Below, in pieces: positions 18,961 through 28,300 of a DNA stretch of 49,888 nucleotides. The DNA lies in IMG/VR virus record IMGVR_UViG_3300022752_000109, positions 1 to 49,888 of that record. One strand, written 5' to 3'. Each line of letters begins with the position of its first letter. Position 1 is the stretch's first letter. The notes below the pieces were generated by a model, which had not been told where the DNA came from, made no database searches, and saw only the letters and a list, made by a program, of their open reading frames with translations. Source of the DNA: a virus. A program made the position numbers and the translations under genes.

Positions 18961-21900
18961 TGGTATATAATGATCTCATTGGCGTAGATCTGATAATTAG
19001 TGGCGCTGTAGAGATTCCTGACAATCCATTTTCCAAATTCACAGAAAAACTTTTTGGATTTGCTCCCCTATTAAAATTGAATAATCTTCCCCAACTAAAA
19101 TATCCAAAAAATTGACTATTACCAATTCCACTAAGATTATTATATGATTTTACACTTGTCGTAACTCTAATCAATTCAGTAGTATTGCCAATACCCACAG
19201 CATTACCAGAAATTGCTTTTACTGAAAATGCTTGATATACATTGTCAATATAAGTAGACCCAATACCAAGAACACTAGTGTTGTCATTAATTGATGTTAA
19301 ACCATTTCCAACTGTAGAATCATAAACAACAAAATAATATCCAGTTTGAATGCCACTAATTGTTAAAGATGTACCAACTTGAGTTGAATCTCTAAATATC
19401 GAATCTTTTGGAATGTAAAAATCAAAAGTAATTCCTGTCGAAACGCCAGCAATTGAAGTAGTGCCAATACCACTAATTATTCCAAAATCTCCTTCATAAT
19501 TTACTCCAGTAATATCTTCATATGTAACTGCTGGAGTGCTGATTAATACCTGAGGTGGATTGCTAGATGTATATCCAAATCCGGAAGTTAATATGTTAAT
19601 TGAAGAAATTGTACCAACACCACTAATATTACACGTTGCAATACTTGAAGATCCAAAAGATGAAAGAGAAATTATTATTGCTGGAGAAGTAGAAAATCCT
19701 ATTCCACCATCCAATACTAAAATTTGAGAAATTGTTCCCGCAGCAGAAACAATTGCTGTAGCAATCGCTGATCTTGCATCTGATTGATCCAATATTCTTA
19801 TATTTTGCTTTCCTGGGGGGAGAATTTCTGGAGTATAGTTAAATAATGGCCTTACATTTTGAACAAAAATTGAAGTGCTTGCAATACCAATAGGTCTAAT
19901 CAAATTAGATACTGGGAATATGTTTGCACTCAATTCTGGTCTACTTTTAGAAATTAAAACTTCATCAATATAAAAATCATCTTTTTGTTTGCACCATTCT
20001 ACAGTTCTTATGATTGATGCATCTGAAGTAATTCCTGGACCGAAATATTGAGTTGTATAAACAGAATCTACTACAGAAACTTCTGTGACAATTCTTTCGT
20101 TTTCTGTATAAGAATTCTTTATTGATCTTAGTTGATCAACTAATTTTAAAGAATCTCCGATTTTAATTGTTGGAGATACAGAAACTTCTCTGACATCAGA
20201 ATCAGATCCTTTATAAAATACGGATTTAACAGTATCTCCTGATTTTGGAGCTTCTAAAAACTCAATTTGAGATCCGCCATCAAATTTATAAGATTCCCCC
20301 GGTACTTGTAAAGTATCATTGACAAATATCAACAAATTTCTATCCAATTGAATTGGAGATCCACCCTTGACAACAAAATTCGAAACCACACCATTTTCTT
20401 TAAGACTGAATATCTTTTTAAATCCATCAAAATCATTACTAAAATCATCTAAAACAACAAATTGTCCAGGATACCAACAATTAAATTGATCTGTAAATGT
20501 TTCTAATACTGAAATTTGGAATGGAGAGTATGCTATGCTGGTATTAGTGGGAATTCCTGTAGATCCCCCAATTTTAAAGGTTAAAGTATCACCAACACTA
20601 TATCCGTATCCACTATTTGTTATGTTAAATTGCAATACGCTATTTCCATATCCTACCACAATATCAACTGCTGCTTCAGTGCCTATTCCACTATTGGAAG
20701 AATCATACACTAATGGAATATTTTCATAGTTTAATGGCGAATCAATAACAACCTTTGGTGGATTTGATGTTGTATATCCAGATCCAACGAATGTGACTGC
20801 AATTGATACAATATTTCCATTTAATGCTGTTGCTGTGCCTATGGATAAATTTCCTCCACTTGTTGCTATGGAAACAACAATTGAAGTTTGAATTCCAGAT
20901 CTATATCCAGACCCACTATTGCCGATAGAAATTGATTGTATAGTTCCTGCTGCAGATACAATTGCAGTACCTCCAGCAGATACTAAAGGTTGAAATCCTA
21001 TTCCTTGAGTAGATCCAACAGATACAATAATTCCACCTCTAGGAATTCCTGCACTATTTACATCAAATTTCATTGGACCTGTTATATTATTGGTAGTTAA
21101 TCCAACGGGATTTCCACTAAATACGACGCTAGAAATTCCAGCATTTTCAATAACTTCATAAGTAAAGGTTTGTCCAACTCCTGTTGCAGGATATTTTGGT
21201 TTTTGGAATATATTATTGATTAAAAGAATTCCAGCTGAAACAGAATTTGAAGATACTATTCCAGATATATTCATGTCAGAAGCTTTGAGTGTAAAAGTTG
21301 ACTTTTTGCCATCAAACTTCTCAGAAATGTCATCAAAAATATTATTTTCATAATATGCACTGACACCAGCTCCTGTAGGTTGCGATCTTAAAAATATTCT
21401 TCCATGAAAATGCGAAGTATTTTCATTTATTGTTCCATCAGAATCTCCATGCGGCGCAGAAACAAAATAAATTATATCATCAACAATATTATAATTTCCA
21501 CTGTATTTTGTTATTATAGATCCGGTGGTATGGATTAACGATTGTGTGCCAAGTTGAGCCCTTCTACATGCAATTTTATTTGTTCCTCCGATTCCAACAT
21601 CTGTTACTATAACAAATTCATCATCAATTTTCAATAAATCTGTAGCATAAAATTCTTTTGGATTATTTACCTCAAATATTGATGTCGTATTTACATCATC
21701 CGAATTTGAAATCAAGTATGTTGTTTTTGCAGTTGCTACTATTGGACTTTGAATTATATTATCTACTGTGATGAGTGATTTGCTGTTTGATTTGTAATTA
21801 GATTTAAAAATATGCGAACTACCTATACCGACAGAAGTAATATCAAATACTTCTGGATTAAATCTAAGAGCTTTTTCTGGGGTTTCTGCAAATTTTACTA

Positions 21901-24900
21901 AGTTATCACTAATTTTTACAGCATACAGTGTTTCTGGTAATTGAGTTGTATTACCAATTCCAGTAATTGTAGTTGTCGCTATGCCAATCCTAGATCCATT
22001 ATTATCTACGGAATATTCTATTTTTTCTCCGGTAATAAAGAAATGATTTGGTATACTTACAGTGTTATTGCTTATGTCAATATTAATAGAAGAAGATCCA
22101 TCAATAATTTTTTTGAAAATTGGGGCCCCTCTATGTTTTAGATTAAAGTCTTTTTTTAGAGAAAGTTGTGTACCCTCAAATCCTTGAAGATTTATATTTG
22201 ATTCAATAATAGAATTACCTAGATCTATTTTACCAAAAGTTTGTTTTGGAGTTATTTGTAAAGTTTTTTGAAATACTCTTGCTTCTACAGCAATATTTGG
22301 ATCTGGAGTAAATGTTAAGTATGTATGCGTAGATGTGCTTTCTGCACCAATATTTCCCAATAGACCATCTCTCGTTAACACTGCAAATTCTTCAATATGA
22401 GATTGATTGTCAGAATCATTAATTAAATTTATTTCAGAAAATCTTACTCGATTATTTGTGATATCAGTAATTTGCATATAATAAGTTGCAGCATCATGTT
22501 TATCAAATCCAGACGTGGTAAATCCGGCTATTCTATTTGCTATTGGAGAAGATGTTGATCCAATTGATGTGTAATGAGATGATAATTCTCCATAATAAAA
22601 AACTGTAGTTGCTACACCAACAGTAGATGTATTTCCAATCGAAATAGAAACAGAATTTACAGTTGCACTTACATTTGGAATTGGTGTAAATGTGATCAAT
22701 ATTCCATTTGATCCTGTTGCCACTCCAACTATTCCAACAGATCCTTCCCCATAAGTTGGCACAAAGGTGCCTGAATCTATTTCACCAAAAATAGTATATT
22801 CACATTCATTATTATTAGAAGTTACATTTACTTCAGATAGTTGTACTTCATTATTGTTTCCAACGGCAGAAACCAAAACTTTTGCGGACGATGCTATACT
22901 AGTTGATATTGATACAACAGTATTAGCAACTGGGGTCAAAGTTGCTGGTATGGAAATATTACTACTAGCAAAACTTACTACATCTCCAAGAAATATTGTT
23001 GTAATCCCAATATTTGTATTTGCAATACCGATGTAAGCGTTGCCAAAATTATAACTATTATATTCGTATTTTTTTGGATAAAATAAAATTTCTCCAAGGT
23101 TTCCAGATCTTCTAAAAGAAAAACTTCCCAAATCTTGAAGTGTTTTGTTTGCTGAATATGAAGTTAAATACGCATTATAGCCATCATAAATGACATTTAT
23201 TGTTACAATTTGTTTTTCACCAAAATATCTAGAATCTTTGATTAAAATATAAAATTGTCCGGCGTAAAAGTCAGTAACATCAAAATTTGATACTACTGCA
23301 TAATTAAAAATACTTGGAGTATCATCAAATTGATCACTAATATCATCAATACTTAAAACTCTATTTGTAACAAATTCGGTATAATCCAATAATCTCAAAG
23401 TATCAAATGAAATTTGATTGGAAACTAAATTTCTATCAAAAGAAATTGTGGATTCTTTTGCAAAAGCAAAATCTTCATAACAATCAAAATCTTTTCTTTC
23501 AATTAGATCAATAAGTACATTTGTATTTGAAGATACTATAGAGGCACCGGCACCATCAGCAGTAGAAGATTCGATTTGCAAATCTGAGAATTTTTTATAT
23601 CCCAGTGTATGAGTCAAAGCGTCTACAGAATTTGACCATTTGTCAATCGAAACTTTAGATTTTAATGAGTATGAAAAATTCTGATAATAATTGCCATCTT
23701 GCAATACTTGAGAATACGTATTAAGTTTTCCAACTTCTCCACTATAATCTTTTAATTTTTCATTTGTAGATCCAACAAAAAAATCTCCATATGATTTATA
23801 GTTGAATACTACCGTAGATCTATTGTCTGTGGATCCTCCTCGTAATATTTCTCCAGGTTTAATTTCTCTAGGCAAATTATTAATCTTTAAAAGATTAAAA
23901 GTTGGATCCCAAGATACTATTTTACCAACATTTTCATTTTCAACAAAAACATTTTCGCCTTCATTATAAGTAAATTCTCCAAATTTTATAGATGGATCAA
24001 ATTTTGGCAAATAACTTTCTGGTATAATTCTTCCATATGAGTTGCTTCCATTTTGTAAAGATGTTTGTTTTGAAAAAATTCCAGGATTTCCACCTCTGTC
24101 CAACTTATATTGCAAAACTCCTTTAGTGCCTCCTATCGCGCTCGTGACGCCAACAAGTGTAAACAATTCATATCCGTATTGTGATGAATTATATCCTGCG
24201 CCAGAGGATGAAATTCCTATGCCTTCTACTAAAATTTTACTTCCAACAGAAAATGGAAAATCACGGGCCGTACTAAATCCAGAAGCTAAGTTTAAAGTTA
24301 CTATCTTTGTCGATTGATTGTATGAAACACCAGTCACTCCAATTCCATTACTATTATTAATAGCTAACACTCTCGGAGTGCCATATAGCGTTTTGGTATT
24401 TTTGAGAATGTCTACTTTAGAAACTTTATTAGTTGTAACTTCTGCTTTTAAAATTACTTCATCTTTAATTTCATTTGTAACTGAATCTATTACAACAAAA
24501 TCTGGAGGAACCGAATAGTTTTTTCCACCAGAAGATAACCCAACAGAATTTATTGAATAAAGTTGCTTAACTAAAAGTCTTTGTGGTAATTGAGCAATTG
24601 GTTTTAATGTTTTATCATATGGATAGTTAAATCCTGGAGTTTGAATCGAAGATTTTAATATTTTACCTATTTGACTACTCTGTGCTGACAAAATTGCACC
24701 ATATCCAGATCCAGATCTAATCGATGTAATTCCCGGTGGACTAGAATATGCTTTACCACCAAACAAAACTTCAATCTTAGAAATAGATCCTAATGCTCCA
24801 ATTTGATTGGTTTTATATTTAATAACTGAATTCGAAGAATCGTATAATGAATATTCTGGATAAGAATTTAAATTAAATGTAAATGAAGTGCTTCCAATTC

Positions 24901-25204
24901 CGCTAATAACATAGTTGTCATTGTAGGCACTTTTTTTATAAGATATTTCATTAAATCCAATAACATCTTCATCGAGAATAATTTCAGATTTTTCTTTAGA
25001 CAAATAGGATTTGCCAATTAATGGAGTTAATTTATAATAAAGCTTATTTGGCAAAGCATCTGTTACCTTTAATGTAAGTTTTGCATCATTTGTTACTCCA
25101 ATAATTCCTGTTTTACTAACTTCAAAAGTTGGAGAAGATAAGCTGGTTATGAATTTGTCAGTAAATGTTGAATCAGTATATAAATCAAAATCAAATGATT
25201 GCAC
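18956..25204 (-). CDS. Giant structural protein, downstream part of an interrupted gene
   Basis: An open frame of 2082 codons from a GTG at 25204 (a GGTGGAG lies 5 nt before it). It is in the same frame as the 1856-codon gene upstream. The 63 codons between that gene's TAA and this GTG are open and read like the same protein (TVIFDLSDPTLSDVN... then FDFDLYTDSTF). So this is most simply the C-terminal half of one roughly 4,000-residue baseplate/fibre protein. The content is beta-rich, with many G-S-G-Y modules (VSAAGTISQILVLDGGIGFS) and TTFTLKASDMNIS/FSLKENG-type domains. It may be translated by reinitiation at the GTG, by readthrough, or not at all. Confidence 0.75.
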   Translation of the reverse strand: MQSFDFDLYTDSTFTDKFITSLSSPTFEVSKTGIIGVTNDAKLTLKVTDALPNKLYYKLTPLIGKSYLSKEKSEIILDEDVIGFNEISYKKSAYNDNYVISGIGSTSFTFNLNSYPEYSLYDSSNSVIKYKTNQIGALGSISKIEVLFGGKAYSSPPGITSIRSGSGYGAILSAQSSQIGKILKSSIQTPGFNYPYDKTLKPIAQLPQRLLVKQLYSINSVGLSSGGKNYSVPPDFVVIDSVTNEIKDEVILKAEVTTNKVSKVDILKNTKTLYGTPRVLAINNSNGIGVTGVSYNQSTKIVTLNLASGFSTARDFPFSVGSKILVEGIGISSSGAGYNSSQYGYELFTLVGVTSAIGGTKGVLQYKLDRGGNPGIFSKQTSLQNGSNSYGRIIPESYLPKFDPSIKFGEFTYNEGENVFVENENVGKIVSWDPTFNLLKINNLPREIKPGEILRGGSTDNRSTVVFNYKSYGDFFVGSTNEKLKDYSGEVGKLNTYSQVLQDGNYYQNFSYSLKSKVSIDKWSNSVDALTHTLGYKKFSDLQIESSTADGAGASIVSSNTNVLIDLIERKDFDCYEDFAFAKESTISFDRNLVSNQISFDTLRLLDYTEFVTNRVLSIDDISDQFDDTPSIFNYAVVSNFDVTDFYAGQFYILIKDSRYFGEKQIVTINVIYDGYNAYLTSYSANKTLQDLGSFSFRRSGNLGEILFYPKKYEYNSYNFGNAYIGIANTNIGITTIFLGDVVSFASSNISIPATLTPVANTVVSISTSIASSAKVLVSAVGNNNEVQLSEVNVTSNNNECEYTIFGEIDSGTFVPTYGEGSVGIVGVATGSNGILITFTPIPNVSATVNSVSISIGNTSTVGVATTVFYYGELSSHYTSIGSTSSPIANRIAGFTTSGFDKHDAATYYMQITDITNNRVRFSEINLINDSDNQSHIEEFAVLTRDGLLGNIGAESTSTHTYLTFTPDPNIAVEARVFQKTLQITPKQTFGKIDLGNSIIESNINLQGFEGTQLSLKKDFNLKHRGAPIFKKIIDGSSSINIDISNNTVSIPNHFFITGEKIEYSVDNNGSRIGIATTTITGIGNTTQLPETLYAVKISDNLVKFAETPEKALRFNPEVFDITSVGIGSSHIFKSNYKSNSKSLITVDNIIQSPIVATAKTTYLISNSDDVNTTSIFEVNNPKEFYATDLLKIDDEFVIVTDVGIGGTNKIACRRAQLGTQSLIHTTGSIITKYSGNYNIVDDIIYFVSAPHGDSDGTINENTSHFHGRIFLRSQPTGAGVSAYYENNIFDDISEKFDGKKSTFTLKASDMNISGIVSSNSVSAGILLINNIFQKPKYPATGVGQTFTYEVIENAGISSVVFSGNPVGLTTNNITGPMKFDVNSAGIPRGGIIVSVGSTQGIGFQPLVSAGGTAIVSAAGTIQSISIGNSGSGYRSGIQTSIVVSIATSGGNLSIGTATALNGNIVSIAVTFVGSGYTTSNPPKVVIDSPLNYENIPLVYDSSNSGIGTEAAVDIVVGYGNSVLQFNITNSGYGYSVGDTLTFKIGGSTGIPTNTSIAYSPFQISVLETFTDQFNCWYPGQFVVLDDFSNDFDGFKKIFSLKENGVVSNFVVKGGSPIQLDRNLLIFVNDTLQVPGESYKFDGGSQIEFLEAPKSGDTVKSVFYKGSDSDVREVSVSPTIKIGDSLKLVDQLRSIKNSYTENERIVTEVSVVDSVYTTQYFGPGITSDASIIRTVEWCKQKDDFYIDEVLISKSRPELSANIFPVSNLIRPIGIASTSIFVQNVRPLFNYTPEILPPGKQNIRILDQSDARSAIATAIVSAAGTISQILVLDGGIGFSTSPAIIISLSSFGSSSIATCNISGVGTISSINILTSGFGYTSSNPPQVLISTPAVTYEDITGVNYEGDFGIISGIGTTSIAGVSTGITFDFYIPKDSIFRDSTQVGTSLTISGIQTGYYFVVYDSTVGNGLTSINDNTSVLGIGSTYIDNVYQAFSVKAISGNAVGIGNTTELIRVTTSVKSYNNLSGIGNSQFFGYFSWGRLFNFNRGANPKSFSVNLENGLSGISTAPLIIRSTPMRSLYTT

Positions 25205-25393
25205 TTTAACTCCACCATTAACATCAGATAATGTAGGGTCTGATAGGTCAAAAATAACCGTATTCCCATTAACAATATCAATTGGTGGATTGACTGATGA
25301 TATCTGATGATCCGATCCACTACTTCCAATACTTACATATTGTGGATTGGGTATTGTGGTTTGATATAATGCTTCTGTTAACTTGATTTTATC

Positions 25394-25396
25394 TTA
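25394..25396 (-). other. In-frame TAA interrupting the giant baseplate ORF
   Basis: Reading the minus strand, ...YYIFKVD-TAA-DKIKLTEALYQ continues in one frame for another 2,145 codons. The same repeat inside this protein elsewhere reads VKKIDKDSINLAL and VIKIDDNKFRLAS. A lysine codon AAA at the stop position would therefore restore the repeat with one base change. Confidence 0.85.
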
Positions 25397-28300
25397 ATCA
25401 ACTTTAAAGATATAATAAATTTGATTATTTTTTAATCCATTAGCTGGATTGGTGGATGAATATATTACTTTATCGCCGGTTTTATAGTTATGGTTATTAA
25501 TTGTAATTGTAGAGTTGCTTGTTGAAATTCCAGAAGTACTAAAATATTTTGTATTTGCTACTAATCTTCTATTTTCAGGATTATATTTTATCAAAATGGT
25601 AGTTGTGATTCCTGATAATACATCTAGAGAAATTGAATTACCTACTTTCAAATCATGAGAATTTTGGCATGTTATTATTCCGATATTTTTTTCAACAAAT
25701 CCTGTTATGATTTCGTCTTGCGTAGTAAATTTGTGATAAACTCCAGACCCATATGAATGAAAATATAAAATCTGAGAATCTGTGCCAATCCCACTAAATC
25801 CTCCAGTAGATCCTATCGCCAATGGCAAAGTGGATAATCCAATTAAATTGTCATTGTATTTTGCAATATACAATATAGAATTATTTTGTATTGGTGCGCT
25901 ATTAATTCCATTTGAAGATCCTATGATAGAATTACCGCCTTCATTAGAATATAATACTTTTTGATTTGTAGATAATTTATGATTTTCAATATAAATTGAT
26001 TGCAATCTAATGAATTTAGATTCTGATGAAGATCCAACTGAATATGTAATGGTTACCCCAGATCCAACTGTTCCAATAGCAACAGATTCATTAGGATTGA
26101 AGTATATTAATTTTTTTGTTTTTTCGGATTTTTCTGTAGAAATTCCACTTTCATACGTAAATCTTCTAGGATCGTCTTGAATAGTTGAAAATGCGGAATA
26201 ACCATATCCCACAGTGCCATTATGCTCTCTCTTTACTCTAATTCTATTAAATACTGGATCTATACTTAAAACAAGAAGTTTTTCTGTACCAATTCCTGGA
26301 TTTGTTATCTTTAAAACATCATCTGGTTGAAGCAGATCTTTATTGATTGTGCCAAGAATATTAATATTAGTAACTATTCCCGTAATTCCAGTTGTGCCAA
26401 TTCCGGTTGAAATTACATATTGGTTTTCTGTAACATTGATTTTTTTATTCCCTGCAAATTTTATAAAAAATTCACTAGAAATTCCAGAAATATTGACAGT
26501 ATCTAAATTTTTTAACCCATGTGGTATGGATGATATTCCTTCTACTATTCCATTTTGAGAAATAATTGAAAATTCTACATTGTCAACTTTGGTGGAATAT
26601 GCACTTAATGAAGAAATTCTGGACTCAAAAACTTCACTAATTCTTGCAGAAGCTCCATCTCCAAAAGTGCCTTCATTATTAAATACGACGATATCTCCTA
26701 CTTTATAGTTATATCCAGCACTAGTTATCCCAACAGATTCAACAGATCCCCTATAACTAGAGTCAATTATTGCGCGTTGGTTTACTCTCTTTTGTGGTTG
26801 AAAAATTGATTCATATTCGCATTCGGCATCATTTAATTTATATGGATATGTATTTCTAATATAATTATCAGATAATAAATCAAAATCATTTTGGTTTGAA
26901 GATGGTAAAAAATTAAATTCAATTGGAGACGATTTATAAGTATTTCCTATTACATATGGAAAAGATGGTCTTCGATAATTTGAATATGTCTGATCGAATC
27001 CACTTTCATTTCCATTGATTGTGCAAAAATATGCGTATGTGCCGTTCGGAAAATCTGGTGTTTTGCAAAATCTACCATTATGCTGATCAAGATCTCCAAC
27101 ATTAGTAAAGGCATAATCATCAACAAAGAATCCAAGAGAAAACCCGGATGGTCGGTCAGGATTTGAAACTATTTCATATCCCGAAGATAGTGCTTTAATT
27201 TGACTTCCATCGATAGTTTCATATCCATACGGACCATAAATTGGATTTCCATCGTAAGCCCATCCAATTATTGGCGAATGGTTATTTGAAAGAGATTCTA
27301 CGTTACTAAAAATTAAATCTGAAGCAGAATAGTTGTTTGATCCATCAATATTTTTTGATGGCAGTTGTTTTCTAAGATTTCTTGGTGCAAAAAGATTTAC
27401 ATATTGTAAATCACTTCTTATTCCAGAAACAATAATTCCATCATCATCACTTTGGGAAAAAACATCTTTATATTTTTCAACTAAATTTACGGTCCACTTT
27501 TTAATATTTGCTCTTAATCTTGCAGAAGATTTTCCGCTAGATTCTACAATTATTTGATCTGTCCCTGTAGTAAATCCAACCCCACCATTTATGACTTTAA
27601 CCGAAATAAGTTTTCCGTTTTCTATAATTGGTGTTAACTGAGCTCTAGATCCAAAACCTTCAAAATTAAAAGATGGTAAAGAATTATAATCATTTCCAGA
27701 ATTTAATACTATAATTTCCGAAATTTTTTGATTCTTTATAATTGGAGCGATTACTGCATTTTCTCCAGTTTTTAAAGATATTTTTGGTTGCTTATCAAAA
27801 TTAATAATGTCGGTGGATCCATATCCAGACCCGCCATTTGTGACTTGAATAGACGAAATTTTTCCTCTAAACACTGGAATTATTTTAGATTCATATTTTG
27901 ATGAATCCGTTCTAGAAACTCCAATTTTTCCAGATATTGTCACGGAAATTTCTGGATAATTAAATTGATGCTCACCAGATCCAATTGAAGATATATTTAC
28001 ATATTGATTAGTCAAATAATTAAAATTGGAAAACGTTGTGCCGATTCCAGCAGATGCTAATCTAAATTTATTATCATCTATTTTGATTACATAATAATTT
28101 TCTGTAGTGCTTAGTCCAGAGATTACACTTCCAGAAGTTTTGTAGGTAATGATTTCTCCAGTTTTATAGTCATGGTTTTTGATATTAATTGTGTTATTTG
28201 AAGTGTTAATGCCTGTTGGGATAGCGATTCTTTTTTTATTTTCATATCCATTTCCAGAATTAATAATGTTTATTGAAGTTATAATATTTTTCTTTCTTGT

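Noticed and set aside
25147-25329. Short minus-strand ORF of 60 codons near the split of the giant gene
   Set aside because: It lies in a different frame from the obvious continuous structural protein and has no ribosome site; it is a frame shadow.
25394-25396. TAA recoding (alternative genetic code)
   Set aside because: Many neighbouring genes, such as gp6, gp13 and gp16, end with TAA at sensible positions, so a general reassignment is excluded.
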